Positions 1 to 13,000 of a stretch of 64,000 nucleotides of DNA are shown here, in pieces. The translations under genes and the position numbers were made by a program. The stretch comes from Stenopsyche tienmushanensis (Eukaryota > Arthropoda > Insecta > Trichoptera > Stenopsychidae), in contig WACJ01000302.1 of assembly GCA_008973525.1 (NCBI GenBank), positions 1-64,000 on the forward strand, in the 5' to 3' direction. The notes under the pieces are model-generated. The model searched no databases and was not told the DNA's origin. It saw only the letters and a list, made by a program, of their open reading frames with translations. Every line of letters begins with the position of its first letter. The first letter of the stretch is position 1.

Positions 1-1890
1 AGAATTTTTGAAGAAGTAGACATTTCACTTTCGTTTGCACATTTTATGTGACTTTGGAAGCTCAGAAATAATTTCTTTAAGCCAATTGCATAAAATAATT
101 TAGATCCAAAATATATTTCAAAATACAAAAAACAGTTATTTAGTGCTATTATGACCACATATTAAAAAATATGATGATTTAAAGGTAAAAATTTGGTTAT
201 TTTTCAAAATATTGAGAAAAAAAAATCTATTTCGACAACCCTGATACTTAACACATAGGGTCTATTTTTGAAACGTAGGAAAAGATCCCCCTAATTCCCA
301 AAAAAAAGTTTGGCCTTATAAAAATTACTCACAATTTGTTAAGGCTAAAATAGATTTTCTACTAACAGCAATCGTAGCTATAATACTTATTAAGAAGTTC
401 TATTAACCATTCTTAACTCCATCAATCGTCTCTCCCGCCAAAGATAATGAAGAATTCTTGTGCATTATTGGATAAGGATGCAATTATTTCTCAAAGCACG
501 CTGCTATCGTCTCAACAAACAATCCATAATTGGATAAGAAGAATATACTATTTAAGAATACGTAATCAGAATAACAAGCGTCCATCATAAATGTATATAA
601 AGCGCCCTTAATTATGGAATAAAAATACTTTTGAAAAAGCAAATTGAATTTAAATTAACTAAATATTGACGCAGCCTTGTAAAATAAAACGATAAGAAAA
701 TGTATGTAAATATTTGACGGTAAACCTTGGAAAACATTTGTGTATTTTACTTTGAAATGGTTCGGATGCTTTCAAAGGCTACTCGAATGTTTGTTTTTTG
801 ATATCGACAAATCAGTTGGGAGGCCCTCAAAAATTTGGAATATTCTTGAAAAACCATTCCTTGAAATGTGTGGAACATTAAATATTTATATACTATCTTG
901 AGTGTTTCAATTCATATCGCTTTAACAGTTTCAAACGTACATAAACGACTCTGCAAAATTAATTATGTAAAATTTTGACATGGAATGTTCGATTTCTTAA
1001 GATTAATTTCCTTCGGTGAAATATTTTTTCGGCTTTTAAATGTAATACTTGAAGGTTATTCTGTGATTCTCTCTTCTTTCAATACGTCGCTCTCGGAAAA
1101 AAGGTGATTTATTACGACTGCCGAAAGATTATCGAAGCTCCGCGGGAGGATATTACCGGTTTACTACAGATGACGTTTTAACATCGCAAACAAAGGAAAT
1201 GTTGACAATTGAAATATTACAAAAATTGCCATAATAACATCGCGTATAAATTAAAAAACGGCGTGATTTCTATTGGGAACACGATCTGACAACTCCAATC
1301 AGAACTTCCACCGAGGGGAAAGGAACGATTTTTATGAATAAGAATCGGGAGAGAGCGCATAAGAGAAGTCCTGAGTATTCTCAATTTATATCGAAAACTC
1401 TCCTGTGTAATACTGTTGAGGATTCTGTCATATTGAAAGCGGAGTATAGAAAATTATTTTTATAACCTTCCTTCCGAATAAAGGAATCCGAACCGTTGCA
1501 ATGGCGACAAAACGTAAATTTATATCGACACTTTGTGACAGGAAGGAACTTCTCGTGTGTATGCGTATATTTTATTTATGCTTAGAATTTATGGATATTT
1601 TATTTATTGGGTAAACTCCTTAGGGCCCGAATAAAATTCCTAATATGATACATTTTCTGGATTGAAACGGATTTTTTGAATTGTCTGTTAAACAAAAGGA
1701 TTTATAAACAAAACACAAAAGATTTATTAAGTAATTTTAATCTATATTTGGATAAACAAAGGATGGCATAATTCAGCATGCATATCAAGAAGTTCTATAA
1801 TATTAAAGAGACCCACGAATAATTGCGTATTTTGATACCTTATGTTTGACCTCAATCTGTGTTAGGACACATTGATGAAAACATATATGT
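1..1890. other. AT-rich non-coding DNA
   Basis: I see no recognisable gene here on either strand. All frames are broken by stops within a few dozen codons. About 1080-1560 is a somewhat GC-richer patch with several CpGs, similar in character to the islands listed further on. The rest is A/T-run background. Confidence 0.6.
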
Positions 1891-1892
1891 AA

Positions 1893-1972
1893 GTTTATTT
1901 TTGTAGAACTATTACTAAACATTGTTTTTATGCAAAAGATTGTTATTATTGTTAAGAGTAAAATGTTCAGAC
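1893..1972 (+). repeat. possible left partner of a dispersed repeat (partner near 52560-52637)
   Basis: A stretch containing tgtagaac and, further on, attgttaagagtaaaat resembles 52580-52635, which has tgtagaac and attgttaagggtaaaat in the same order. Identity by eye is about three quarters over 37 bases. In both places a second, much clearer repeat follows downstream (3480-3566 and 52720-52808). The two blocks may therefore be the outer parts of one element, with the LINE present between them only here. The match is weak. Confidence 0.3.
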
Positions 1973-2284
1973 TTGAAACTAAGTCTACATTTGGCATTGT
2001 ATGCTGATTTTTTATTTTTATTTGGGTTAGAATGCCACAAAAGCCAAGTAAAACACTCAAAGATGTTTATAGTGAAGCGGTAACAGTCCACAGATGCCAA
2101 TATTGATTTTAGAAGTTTAAATCGGGTAACAGAAGCTCCTCGGAGTGAGTGAACTACCCTGGACTGACTCTGGAGTTTTTCAACATGAAAAGTGAAATCT
2201 ATACTACTTTGGAAGCAACTCGCAAGATTGAAACCGCAGAAATGGAGTCGCAACTGAATACATAAAATATATCAAGAATTTTGA

Positions 2285-2542
2285 CTTCATTTCTCGGATA
2301 GAATAGTATTACTACAGATTCATTGTCAACCATTTGACATCAGCACAATACAGGTGTACGCACCAACAGCTGAGGCGAGGTATGACGGTGAGGTTCAGAA
2401 ATTCTATGAATCATTGACAAATATCATGAACAGTTTGAGAGGAGGTGAGATTAACATAATAATTGGGGGCTTCAATGCCAATATGGGCAAAGGTCGCCGC
2501 TCAGATATTGTCGGGGAACACGGACTGGGAGAGAGTAATTAA
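2285..2542 (+). pseudogene. APE-type endonuclease fragment of the LINE
   Basis: This is one open frame between two stops, with no start of its own. It reads SDRIVLLQIHCQPFDIST, then QVYAPT, then an acidic helix, then IIIGGFNANMGKG and HGLGESN. The family has QVYAPT followed by GDFNA, where the Asp binds the catalytic metal. Here GDFNA is GGFNA, so that Asp has become Gly. The later SDH catalytic motif after YPGADVG, in another frame near 2745, is also lost. The frame closes just where the family continues with an ERN-like stretch. It cannot encode an active nuclease. Confidence 0.85.
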
Positions 2543-3219
2543 AGGGACGCAAGAGACTAGGAATTCTGTCATGAGAAGAATATGGTACATAGTTCAAGTT
2601 ACCAAAACGCAAAATTTACACGTAGAAGTCACCTCAAGATGAAATAGAATATTACTATAAATCAAATTGATCATATTCTTATTAAATACAGATTTAGAAA
2701 TTCTATTCAGAAAGTTGCCATCTATCCAGGAGCTGATGTCGGATTGAATCTTGTTTTTAGGCTAAAATCAATACCAAAGAGATAATTGAGGTAGCAAAAC
2801 TGGAATCTACAGGAGCTAAACTCCAAATTACGAGAACTATAAGTAGACGCAGATGAAACAGTTCATATACAATGGAATAATCTAAAGTCAGTACTCACAG
2901 ATGTCTGTACTAATAAATAAAAGACCGAAAGAACTGCTGAAAAGAAAAAAACGGATAACAAACCATATTCTCTCTATCATGAACGAACGAAATAAGCTTA
3001 AGAATTAAAAACGAGAAATCAAAAAAGCCAAAGAGGAATGGAAAAGGCAGCAGCATGATGAACTCGAAAGTCTTAGTCAAGCCCACAATGCATTTGAGCT
3101 TCACAAAAAAGTGAAGGAAATAACTGGGACAACAAGAAAACTGTTGACAAAAAATTAAAAGGAGGAAGATATCATGTCTGGGTCATGTATTGTGAGGAAA
3201 TAAATATCGTCTTCTCTGA

Positions 3220-3390
3220 TTGATATTGGAGGGCAAGGTAGAGGCAAGACAAGGAATTGGCAAGAAGCAGATAAGCTTATTACACAATATTAAAGAGTGG
3301 ACTGGAATAAGGAGAGTGGACGAACTATTCCAGGCAGCGCAGGATAGAGAGGTTTTCGCCAGAGTGATCGCCAACGTCGGTGGGACCTGA
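3220..3390 (+). pseudogene. carboxy-terminal fragment of the LINE polyprotein
   Basis: This 56-codon open stretch ends in TGA. It reads LILEGKVEARQGIGKKQISL, then HNIKEWTGI, then a helix with DELFQAAQDREVFARVIANV. That is the usual C-terminus of the EN-RT LINE type, where a G-K-x-E-x-R-x-G-x-G-(R/K)-(R/K)-Q block is followed by a W-T-G and an R-x-x-x-x-x-I-A-N-V tail. It lies directly downstream of the helical segment, which places the RT deletion at about 3130-3220. Confidence 0.8.
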
Positions 3391-3479
3391 CATGGCATAG
3401 AAAGAAGAAAAATAGAAGCTTAATGAATAAACCGAAAATAGGACAACCTTCGTATTTTTATAACGATGCACACAGAAAA

Positions 3480-3566
3480 ACGAATAGGATAGGTGTTATG
3501 GGGTAGGATGGGCACCGCACGCCTCATCCAAATACATCAAAAACGAGCAACGAAACACGTGCTTAT
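3480..3566 (+). repeat. dispersed repeat, copy A (copy B at 52720-52808)
   Basis: The core acgaataggataggtgttat, followed by ggggtaggatgggcaccgc and a tail with gaaacacgtgctt, is repeated in the same orientation 49 kb downstream with scattered substitutions. It begins about 90 bases after the LINE stop codon, so it could be that element's 3' untranslated end. However, copy B has no LINE coding piece beside it. Confidence 0.75.
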
Positions 3567-3569
3567 TGT

Positions 3570-6500
3570 TTATAATTTTCACGAATATGGATAAAAATTG
3601 ATTGTCGTATTATCATCATCGTCAGATAAAATATTTTTTGCAAGAATAAATGCATTTGAGTTAATATATTTCGACAAACTGTAGATTTATTTATTAAGTC
3701 TTAAAACGTGCAGAGATATGCAATTTAGAAAAAGGATTTTTTTACACTTTTGCGTTTTTATTGTGTTACGTTATTGGACCATATTCAAAAATGTTTTGCT
3801 TCTGAAAAGAAATATTTGATTGATTTTATTAATAAATTTGTGATTTTATTGTATCATTGTACCCAACTATCGTAACTTAATCACAAAAAATACCAATAGA
3901 TAAATGGGTGGATGAAATCAGAAATAAAATTAGCCTGTGATGGATGAGATTGGGTTCAGATAGACATTAATGAAAGCTAGATAGAGGTGACTTTTTTGCA
4001 ATGGACCGTTATGAATGATTTTCTGCTGATTTATTACGGAATAAAGTATTATATTTTATAAAATTTAACAGCTCTGAACGTATTATATAGCATGACATAC
4101 GTTGGAAAATTGAATAAAGCCACTGAGTTTATTCGAATTATATCGAGCGTATATGCGGTGCAAAGCATGCATTCTCCGTAATACAAAGAGCATACATATT
4201 CAATGTGGGATTATAGTACCCATTTAGCAATAAAAAAGTTTCCGTACGTTTCGCAACCTCCACAGGTATTTCCACGTATTTTTGCCACCTTTTGCAATAA
4301 AAGTCATCTGTAAAAGTTGTTAAAATATAATACGATGGAAAAGCGTGACAGGATGAGCGTGCAGGGAGAATTTCTTCGTCCCTCATGAAACATCAAAGCT
4401 GGATGGGGCACAGAAGCTAGTCCAACTACCAAAGGAAACGGTATTATTATATCATTTCTTTATATTGTAATATTTACCAACCCCTAGACGGGAACGACTA
4501 AGCTATTTCCATAATAGAAAATTCTGGAGCATAGCGGGAACATCGGCCGCCGCGAAATCTCGTGTCATAATATGAGGATTTATTTTGAATTCCGTCAGTA
4601 TGGGACTACAAGAAATGCGATATTTTATTTCGAGTTGAAAGGTCGGCAACAGGCTTAGATCCAGATTTTTTCAATAACCCTCCCCCCCCCTTCAAGTCCC
4701 TACCCCTCTGTAAGGGTGCGTATATTCTAAAATATTTGTTTGACAACAATTTATTCGGACAATGTACTATAAGCCGCGTTATTTATTGCCTCGTAGCTTA
4801 TATGGAAATTCGCAAATATACTCTGCATTAAAGCTTCATAAATTATTTATTTTTTGGCATACTTTAGCTCGGCATCATTTGAAATAAACAGGATGACATA
4901 TTACTGTCTAATTTAGTAGCCAAATGTAGTTGAAACGGCGATGAAAATGCGTTCTAGGCGTTTACTCTATGACTATTCGTATATTTCATGACAGCCAAAT
5001 GATTTTTTTAATACAAAAATAATATTTTGGCAAAATTTCTGAGCATAGAGGATGTTAACATTTGTGAATGTGAATGTTTCATTGAAATTTCGTAATCCTT
5101 TGAAAGCAATTTTTTCATAGAATAAAGAGTAATGAAAAGCCCGAAACAAAATACGCAGAGGGATTTACGACTTAGCATGAGAATTATTTTTATATTATAA
5201 CATCAATCATACTGTGAAAACGGAATATTTCATCAAAACTCTTAAGTTTAAACAAATTCGTATTCTATCTATTTACTTCCTCGTTGCTTTAATCCCTACA
5301 ACGCGTGCTATAATCAACAGAAAGATGTGTGACAGATCAAAACATTTGGCTACCTTTTGATACCTATGTTACTATTTTTATTACACAAAGAAAAAAGGTT
5401 ACAGCTATGAGCCTGTGGGAAGGACATCTTTCCGCAGCCAAGGCTATTCAACAACTCCCCGCTTATTTAAATGTATAGAATGTATCCGCAGAAATACAGA
5501 ACATGTCATTGTTAATTTGACATATTGTGTCCGAAGGGAGACAGAAAGATATTTAATCAACTTTGCAAAACAGTCGTCTATAAAAGCCCTGCCTGACTTT
5601 ATAAAATATTACAGGATTTACTTTTTTTAATACCAATAAAGCAGGGTGAGTTTGATATTTTTCATCTCCAAATTTAAAATATTTTCTACTATCTAAAAAC
5701 CTGGAACTTATTCACTATGCCAACAATTCATCTTTATTATTATTTTGTATAAAATGTAATAATGCATCAGTCTAATAAGCTAAAAAGTGTTTAATAAGCC
5801 CATTATTTTTTTTTAAATAAAAAACATCCCTTATCTTTGTAAATGAAAAGATGTGGCATTATATTGCTTTATGGCTAATGTAACACTATCCCATAATTAA
5901 ATTTTATATCAACGAGATACTCATAAATAATAAATGATACCAACCATTTTTAAGCAACCCCTTTCAATGAACCTCCAGTTTGTTTTTAGTATTGAAAGAT
6001 AAATATTAAGCATACTATGCAGGTTAATGAATAATTTTAATTTAAATTTTTATGGCAATAATTTTGCAACATTTACCGATGAAAATTATTTATAAATATA
6101 AACAAATTGAGCAAAATTTTTTCGAAAAATAATGAAAATACATATAAATATCACTCGCTTCTAATAGATAAATATGTAATATATACAATAACTAATAATA
6201 AGCTTTGAACCTACCGAGAAAACATTTATTGTTCAATGGTTCATATGCGGAAGAAACATAAATAACAAGGAATATCGTGTCCATATGTCGGTGAATATTT
6301 TCTTTAATTAAAATAATATTTTTTTCAATATATTGATGTTTTTTTATTAAAAAAATATCCTTTGTAGCATAAATGCAAGAGCTTTCTACAGTGAACAACA
6401 CATGGGGTTGCAATTAAGATAATTAAATGCTGATGTTGATTAAGAAAATTTGCATACTGGGATTCCATATCCTGTAAGGACAGCTCAACTGGATAATGGC

Positions 6501-9420
6501 GTCCATTTCCATTGATACGTTTAATTAACCACCGAAATATTTGGAGGCAATAAAATCGTCCGAACACATTCCAAGTAGAAAACCAAACTCGGGGTTGCAG
6601 GGTTGTTTTTATTAAATCGAAAAATTCCAATCAAAAATTCCCAAAAAACAATTTCAATAAAATTCTCATGTGACATGGTTATTCCAAAAAAACAAATAAC
6701 AGGAAGAGGAAGTTTGTCAAACTCGTTCGTTGCAACGGTGCTGTCGCGCTCTTTGTTCATGGGCATATTACAGGGTGGCTTTCACCGTTGATATTCAATA
6801 ATTAATATCGAAGCGAAAATGCCAACAATGCTGATCAGATACAATGGCTAGCCTAGTTTTTTTCCCTTATTTTTTCATTAATCGCTAACAATGCCACACT
6901 AATTGCGAAATACGCATGTGGGTTTGCAATCAGGATTCGATGAAGATAACAAAGACCTCATTTATCCGAGTAAATCTATAGTTTCACTATGGACGTACAG
7001 ACAAATAGACGTCTAGATAAATACAATAATATGTACGGGATTAGGTCTCGTCGAAGACTTTCCTCAGATCCATTTATTTTTCATTTATTTTTTGTATTCT
7101 TCGAAGTGAAACTATCCCATTTTATCCCAGTGCCCTTTTTTCTTTCGAGAATAACACACCGGTATTTTTTACCATTTAAACTTTTCGAGGTGTGTCTTCA
7201 AACTAATAAAAAAGGGGCTCCTTTTACAAATTACGCATCTTACGCTTGATATATAGTCGAGTTTAAATCCTTTTAAGGAAGCCTCCATTGTTATGTTATA
7301 GTATCGAAGGCAGACCGAATACATTTTTAATGCGTCTTAAATTCTTCAGGCGTTATTTACGCGCAATGGGTTAAAACTCGAGATCATCCTGCAGGATAGA
7401 CTTTCATAGTTTAATGGCATCGGATCTCATGCTCATGTTAATTAAAATATAAAATATGATGTTGATCATAGGTTTAAGAAATAAGGCATATCCTTTAACG
7501 TTGTATAAAGTGATATTTATGAAGAGTTTTACGGAGATAACGTTATGCTGAGACTATATTACGCTACGTTGCTGTTGACAACCTTAAAAATGAGATTTCA
7601 TAATGTTTATGGATTAAATTATGCAAAAAGATTGCCATAATTAATCATAGTCACGTTATTTTTATACATATAATCGATAAACATACATCATCAATTAATA
7701 ACAAATAATAATAACCAACATGGATATTTACGCAAATTTATAAATGATAGACACTATTGTTAGATAAAATTTACTTTGAGCGATTATTTAAATGCTCAAT
7801 TAAAACTTGTTTGCTATTTAAAGATTATTTTCCAGTAATCATATTCAGAAAAATGAGAAACCTTAAAGCATTTAATATTTAATCCACATCTTAATCTTCT
7901 TCAGAATAACGTCAAACTTAGCACTCAAAGTATCGCAATCGAATTTTGGCTCTGAGATAAATCACTGCTATGTCTGTTACAATAAAAAAAAACCACCTGC
8001 TCCTTAATTCCTCGAAATTTTCCATGATAAACTTTTCTGAAGGATTCGACACGAAAATGGACCAAAGTGTGAGAACAGATTTCAATAATGAATGCCTGTA
8101 CAACGTCATTTAAATTATTCTCAGGCTTGAATATAAGCAGCTAATATATCATTATATTGACACGATGTTGAGAATTTTCAAGACGCAAGAATTACATCCA
8201 AATGACGCCTTGTCAAACGTCAGATTCCGTAAATGTATCATTATCACCATGTCAAATTTGATTTAATTATGTGTGATTTATGAAAATGGTCTGAAAATGA
8301 AGATAGAGAGCAAGCCTCTGCCATTGATCTTATTGCTATATTTGCGATATATAATTAAAGCTATCAGCTCACATATAGTTTTTCATATGTTATTTAAGCT
8401 CTAACATGTATCCACATCCGACAAGTTCCAGTAACATCTCAAATATATTTTATTTACAGCGTATTTCAAATTGAGGAAAATTCGAAAAATCTGGCAATAA
8501 ATTCACTATATATTGATGGAAACCGGAAATAAATCTATTATTTTGGCAAATACTTGTATGGGTTCAATTTTGCCAGTATTCTATAAGTCTTTTGAAGATA
8601 TATAACATTTTGTATTCCTGATGGATTTTATTTTTTGTGAAATTAATTACGTATGTTGCTATGGGCAAGATACGTATTATATAACAAAGTCTGCTTTTTC
8701 ATCAAGACATAAATAACACGAAACGACCAAAAACCATTAACGAACTATGTGGTGAAATCCTAACTGTGAACGAATATCAATGTCAGTTCAGACAATTAAA
8801 TATAGAAATATAAATTTGCAGATTGCCTCAAGATTTATACAAGCTAAAATCTCATCATTTTTGACCCCATTTACGGATAGAATGTTTGAATGATATTTTG
8901 ATTAACATTGACAAAATAAAATTTAAATACACAACAATAAACACCAAAATCTATTCGAAATTCAACTTCTAACAATCAAAAATGGATCAGGGGACCAAAA
9001 TATCAAAATAAGATATCGTCAACATCATCATTGATATATTTTGGAAAACATTTTTTTTTATCGTATGTCCAAATAGATGTTCTAATAGATTCACAATATC
9101 CGAATCGTCATATAATCAGATCACTAAATAATGGCAATGCCCTTGTACACAATCACGAAATAATATAACGAAGTTGTACAGTGTTAAATATTAGAATAAT
9201 CTATATAAAATATAGACAATATGCATGAGTATATTATACTCATATATCTGTAACTGTAGATAAGCGAAATTAACGTTGTTCGAAGTCAGCTCAAAGTTAC
9301 TCGATGTCACGGTTTAGCTCGATAGTTTGTCGTGAGTGGTTAAATTTTCGAAGCGAAACTGTCAAATATCTTTATAAAGGAAGGAAAGGTAGAAAATTTG
9401 AGGAATTTCAAAACAAAGAC
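3570..9420. other. AT-rich non-coding DNA
   Basis: No recognisable gene. GC-richer patches lie at about 4140-4560 (with a C run at 4682-4690), about 5400-5610 and about 6400-6800. They hold short open frames on both strands without family resemblance. The rest is A/T-run background. A poly-pyrimidine/polypurine bias is not evident, and no inverted-repeat element with target duplication was found by eye. Confidence 0.5.
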
Positions 9421-9424
9421 ATTA

Positions 9425-10005
9425 TCATGGCAACCCGACTGGAGTAAAAATATGGTGCAAATGGCATAAAACTATCGCTTTAAAAAATATCCAAAACTTG
9501 AAGACCTGACTCCATTTCTTGGCCAAGAGATAAAACAGCATCTCTCACCAATTTATAAAGATTTGTTCAGGTATAAATTACTTCAAATATGCTTGGGTGG
9601 CCATACTCAAAATGCTGATGAATGTTTTAACTCGACGGTTTGGCGACTGGCTCCAAAGCATCTGCATTCTGGTGTAAAAATCATTGAAATATCAGCAAAA
9701 AATGCTGCTGAGATATTTAATAAGGAAAATAGCTTCATTTAAAAGATGATGAATACATTAAATATAATTATTGGTACCTACTGTAAAATCTTCGCTGAAA
9801 ATACCGATAAAGCGCGGGTAGCAAGTTAAAACCGCAAGAGTCTTTCTGAGACAAAAGCAGCTCGTATAGCCCGAAAACAACAGTTAGTCGAAGATAATCA
9901 ACTTTTTTAAGAAAGCTAAAGATCTATTATATGCGTCTTGAATCATTTATCGATCGGTAAGTCACTAAAATTGATAGTTTTATCGCATTGAAACTTTAAA
10001 CGACA
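9425..10005 (+). pseudogene. decayed transposase-like gene, copy 1
   Basis: Two frames join into one recognisable protein. First IWCKWHKTIAL (about 9449-9480) corresponds to the 'C-P-x-G-x-D-T-W-C-K-W' block of the family. After a frameshift comes LTPFLGQEIKQHLSPIYKDL, then CLGGHTQNADECFNSTVW, then APKHLHSGVKI (to about 9690). After in-frame stops follow TLNIIIGTYCKIFAENTDKA and LSETKAARIARKQQLVEDN (to about 9905). The GGxTQNxNExFNxxxWxxAPK signature is common in uncharacterised proteins of arthropods and cnidarians that I take to be a DDE transposase group; I cannot name the superfamily with confidence (Mutator-like is possible). Homology to the inverted copy at 20765-21147 continues past the coding end to about 10005. 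At least one frameshift and two stops make it a pseudogene. Confidence 0.75.
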
Positions 10006-12150
10006 TTATCTCAAAATTACATTTTCAAAATGTTCGCCAGTTGTAGCTTAAAAAGTTGTCAATCGATCTGGCTGAAATTTTGGGACATTTCTCACTTTAA
10101 TATTATCTAGTCAAATAAGCTAAAGTTTTAAGGTTTTCGCGCAAATAAATTATGTTTTGGGGTAAAAATTATTAATAAAATGGTAAAAATATGAAAGTTT
10201 AACTAAAAAGCCTACTAAATTTTTAATTTTATACTTTTTTTTAATTTTTTATAGCTTAGTTGACTGCTTACAAATATTAAAAATCAAATAATATTTCTAT
10301 TTTTGGTTTCAATTTAACAGGAAACCTTCGACAAGTAGCGAGCCGTTTGTTATCACGAGAAAAGGCGATTAATGAAATACTTTATAAGTCCGCCATTTTG
10401 TTTTTTTGATTTTAAAAAAATAAAATAAATTAGTACTTTAAGGTTGTAGTAAAATAATTCCAAAAATTTAAAATGATACGATTATTTTATCACGATTAAA
10501 CAAATAATGAAAAACAGGATCTCAGAATCCTCAAACAATTCCAGTTTTAGATTTCTACGCTTGATATTTTAGTATTAAAATTTGTCTATCAATAAAGCAG
10601 TAATTTTTCATTATGACTGATGACATATCAGTTATCGTGCAATATAAAAATAAAAACTCATTAAAAATATTAAAATAATTCATGAACTATATATGCAACG
10701 ATGGACAATCAGATTACTCCTGATTTCCTAGGAAATTGCATCATACATTTTATTAGCTTATTGCTCGTTCAGCTACACAGGAAATTCTTTATTGCATTCC
10801 AATGCACTGTTGCTTCTCATGAAAATTGGATTCATATCCATCCGTTAGAAGATTGTCGAAGGAAATTCCTCATGGATTCCATCAAAGAAATGCGACTTTT
10901 TCATTTGAAAAACATCACTAGAAGCTTGCCTCATCTTTAAATGAATCCCATTCAATTGTACGCATTCACGAATAAGCTTAGAGTGTGATTTTGACAATTT
11001 CCGGCTTACATACGCGTTTCTGGAAATATAATTCCGTCCTCGATAATCCTTCAAAATATTCACGTGCTCTATCTGATCTTCGCACATTTTGAATCAAAAA
11101 GCAGCACTGGATTGTCAATCACTCTTTCACAGTTGACAAACGTCGGCTGATATGAAAATAAACAGGCTTAAAAGCTTTGATTCCACGAAACCCCCGCCGG
11201 GAGAGCATAGTTTGGATTTGTTTCGTGTGTATTGAGCTGTGGAAAAAAAAAACCGTTCGAAAAAAATGGCAAATTCAAATGAACCCGAATGTGGATCTGG
11301 GCTAGAGGGAGAAACATCCCGTCCGTTTCGGAAACATTTCGGCAATCCGTCAATATCTAAATTAAATTTATGCAATAATAATAAACGTGGGTGTATTGAT
11401 TCAAGGGTCGTATTTTTATACGCTTTAAAGCACTATGGATTTCAAAGCTCTTCAATTCCACGCCATCGACAGAATCCGAATTGATGAATTTTACAATATC
11501 TAAATCTAAAACCCAAAATTTATTCATCATTTGCATACAATACGTTCAACTTCAATACTTTGAAGCTCCCTCTTAATTCAATATAAAGTTTGATTGAAGT
11601 TTCTCGCCCTAACTTTATGCACGCAAATGGAGCGATACGCTCAAAAGTGCACTGCATTTAAAAACTTCTCCGAAACTATAATGTTTCAGTTTCAAATGCA
11701 TGATTTTGGAACTGCTCAGCACGAGAGTATCCGGTAATTCTTAATAAGATGAAAAACATTGATACAATTTGGACATCCAAAGAGATCTTTTTCCGAGTGC
11801 TGAGCATGAAATAGCGCAAAGTTTCCAATGCAAGTAATATATATTCGCAAAACTTACAAGACTTCATTAGAAGTTATAACGGGAGCGAAAAAAGCTAACG
11901 AGCAATTTCAGCGAATAAGTATTTACATTTTTGATTCCAGATACAGATGTACTTCCAAGTTCGTATTTATATACCATTTACATTACTCTATATTTTGCTT
12001 ATTTTTTACAAAAGAAGAAAACTTAAAATAAAATGTGTACTTATTACTAAAGAGATCAGATGATCTCCTTGTGAAAGATCGGACGATTGACATGCAAGTG
12101 AACAATGGAAGCCAGAAACTAAAATCTATTGCATTTTACACGTTATCGTA
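10005..12150. other. AT-rich non-coding DNA with two small GC-richer patches
   Basis: About 10005-10350 is probably the 3' non-coding tail of the transposase-like element, as its start is shared with copy 2. At 10690-11090 and 11130-11480 the DNA is less AT-rich and carries 60-80-codon open frames on both strands. None matches a family I know. Nothing else was recognised. Confidence 0.45.
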
Positions 12151-12152
12151 TA

Positions 12153-12248
12153 CAGGGTGCGGCAGGGAAACTTCCTTCTTTGAAGCGTACGCCCTGAAGC
12201 GTCAGTTATTCCTAGAAGGGCGGGGTGGTAGTTTAATACCACACCCTG
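12153..12248. mobile_element. 96-base inverted-repeat miniature element
   Basis: The segment starts cagggtgcggcagggaaact and ends with the complement of a similar sequence, agtttaataccacaccctg. This gives imperfect 20-base terminal inverted repeats that begin CAGGGTG at both ends. Inside are two short direct repeats (gaagcg). Its G+C content and CpGs contrast with the flanks. Cut-and-paste elements starting CAGGGTG are common in insects. No target duplication is obvious, and the superfamily is not assigned. Confidence 0.5.
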
Positions 12249-12551
12249 CACTTAAACAAAATAATGTCCATAATTTTAACAAGATGATCCATCAGTTCTA
12301 AATATATTACCCATACACGTTCAATAATAATATAAAAGATTGAGAAAATTCTCATAATTTGGATAGAATACTACAACGAAAAACACATGTATTTTGACAG
12401 AAATATTATAGAACTTAAATGATGAAATGTTTATGAACATCTACAAGTATTGATCAACTATCATCTGAAGAACAGCGATCATTTAATGATGTTTTTACTA
12501 GTGATGGATGATTTTTAAAAAATTAAGAAGTGATTCTCACTATATAACGTA

Positions 12552-12654
12552 TCACTCAATAAGTTCATAGGATGACAAAATAGTCCATAAAATAATTTTA
12601 TAACCGGCTAAAACTATATTGTGGGCTATTTTGTCATCCTACGAACTTGTGTGA
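12552..12654. mobile_element. fold-back mariner-type miniature element
   Basis: The left arm 12552-12587 starts tcactcaataagttcatagg and continues gatgacaaaatagtcca. It is matched by the reverse complement of 12622-12654 with a few mismatches and a 3-base gap. Only about 34 bases separate the arms, so the strand can fold into one long hairpin. A TA dinucleotide precedes the left end, as expected for Tc1/mariner insertion. The same terminal sequence occurs singly at 30816 and 51207. Confidence 0.7.
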
Positions 12655-12659
12655 TTTAA

Positions 12660-13000
12660 ATCCTGAGAAAAAGTGCGTCGGTCTAATCTGTCAAAATTAA
12701 TGATGAATTGGCATCTTAAGTGATAATGATAATGAATTATTGATGCTATTAGAGTATTTTTTTAATAAATACACGTTAAACATCGATTTATTTTGAGATC
12801 ATTAATATCGGAGCGTTCCCATGGATGCATAAACATCAAATTTAATGTTTATATTCGTTCTTAAATTATAAATATTTTTGAAAAAGCATATACATCATCA
12901 ATATTGTATTCGAAAATATAGCAAGTGAACGTCTCAAAATACACAGACATAAATTACGACGATGTTTTTAAAGACTCTATAATTGAATTTCGGATACTTG
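12660..13000. other. AT-rich spacer
   Basis: Nothing recognised. Open frames are short and all A/T-run. Confidence 0.5.

Larger units (their letters stand above)
2040..3410 (+). mobile_element. LINE (non-LTR retrotransposon) relic with the reverse transcriptase deleted
   Basis: Pieces of a non-LTR retrotransposon protein can be read in order but in shifting frames. First is an upstream LGVSE..WTDSG block (about 2135-2170), typical of the start of the endonuclease. Then comes the endonuclease core (2285-2542), the late endonuclease motif NQIDHILI near 2660-2690, and YPGADVG near 2725-2745. A lysine-rich helical segment with KREIKKAKEEWKRQQHDELE follows (about 3007-3070). Last is the carboxy-terminal block ending IANVGGT (3220-3390). 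In this type, often annotated 'craniofacial development protein 2-like' or endonuclease-reverse transcriptase, the whole RT domain lies between the helical segment and the terminal block. Here only about 100 bases separate them. The relic is non-autonomous and old. Confidence 0.85.

Noticed and set aside
1915..2253. 112-codon minus-strand frame
   Set aside because: It lies antisense to the start of the LINE relic and ends in Asn/Lys-rich AT sequence; it is a shadow.
4682..4690. C run as a possible regulatory or structural (i-motif/G4) site
   Set aside because: A single short homopolymer run without the three further runs needed for a quadruplex.
10845..11087. 80-codon minus-strand frame with a charged, protein-like look
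   Set aside because: A 79-codon frame overlaps on the opposite strand and no homologous family comes to mind. Left as part of a GC-richer patch.
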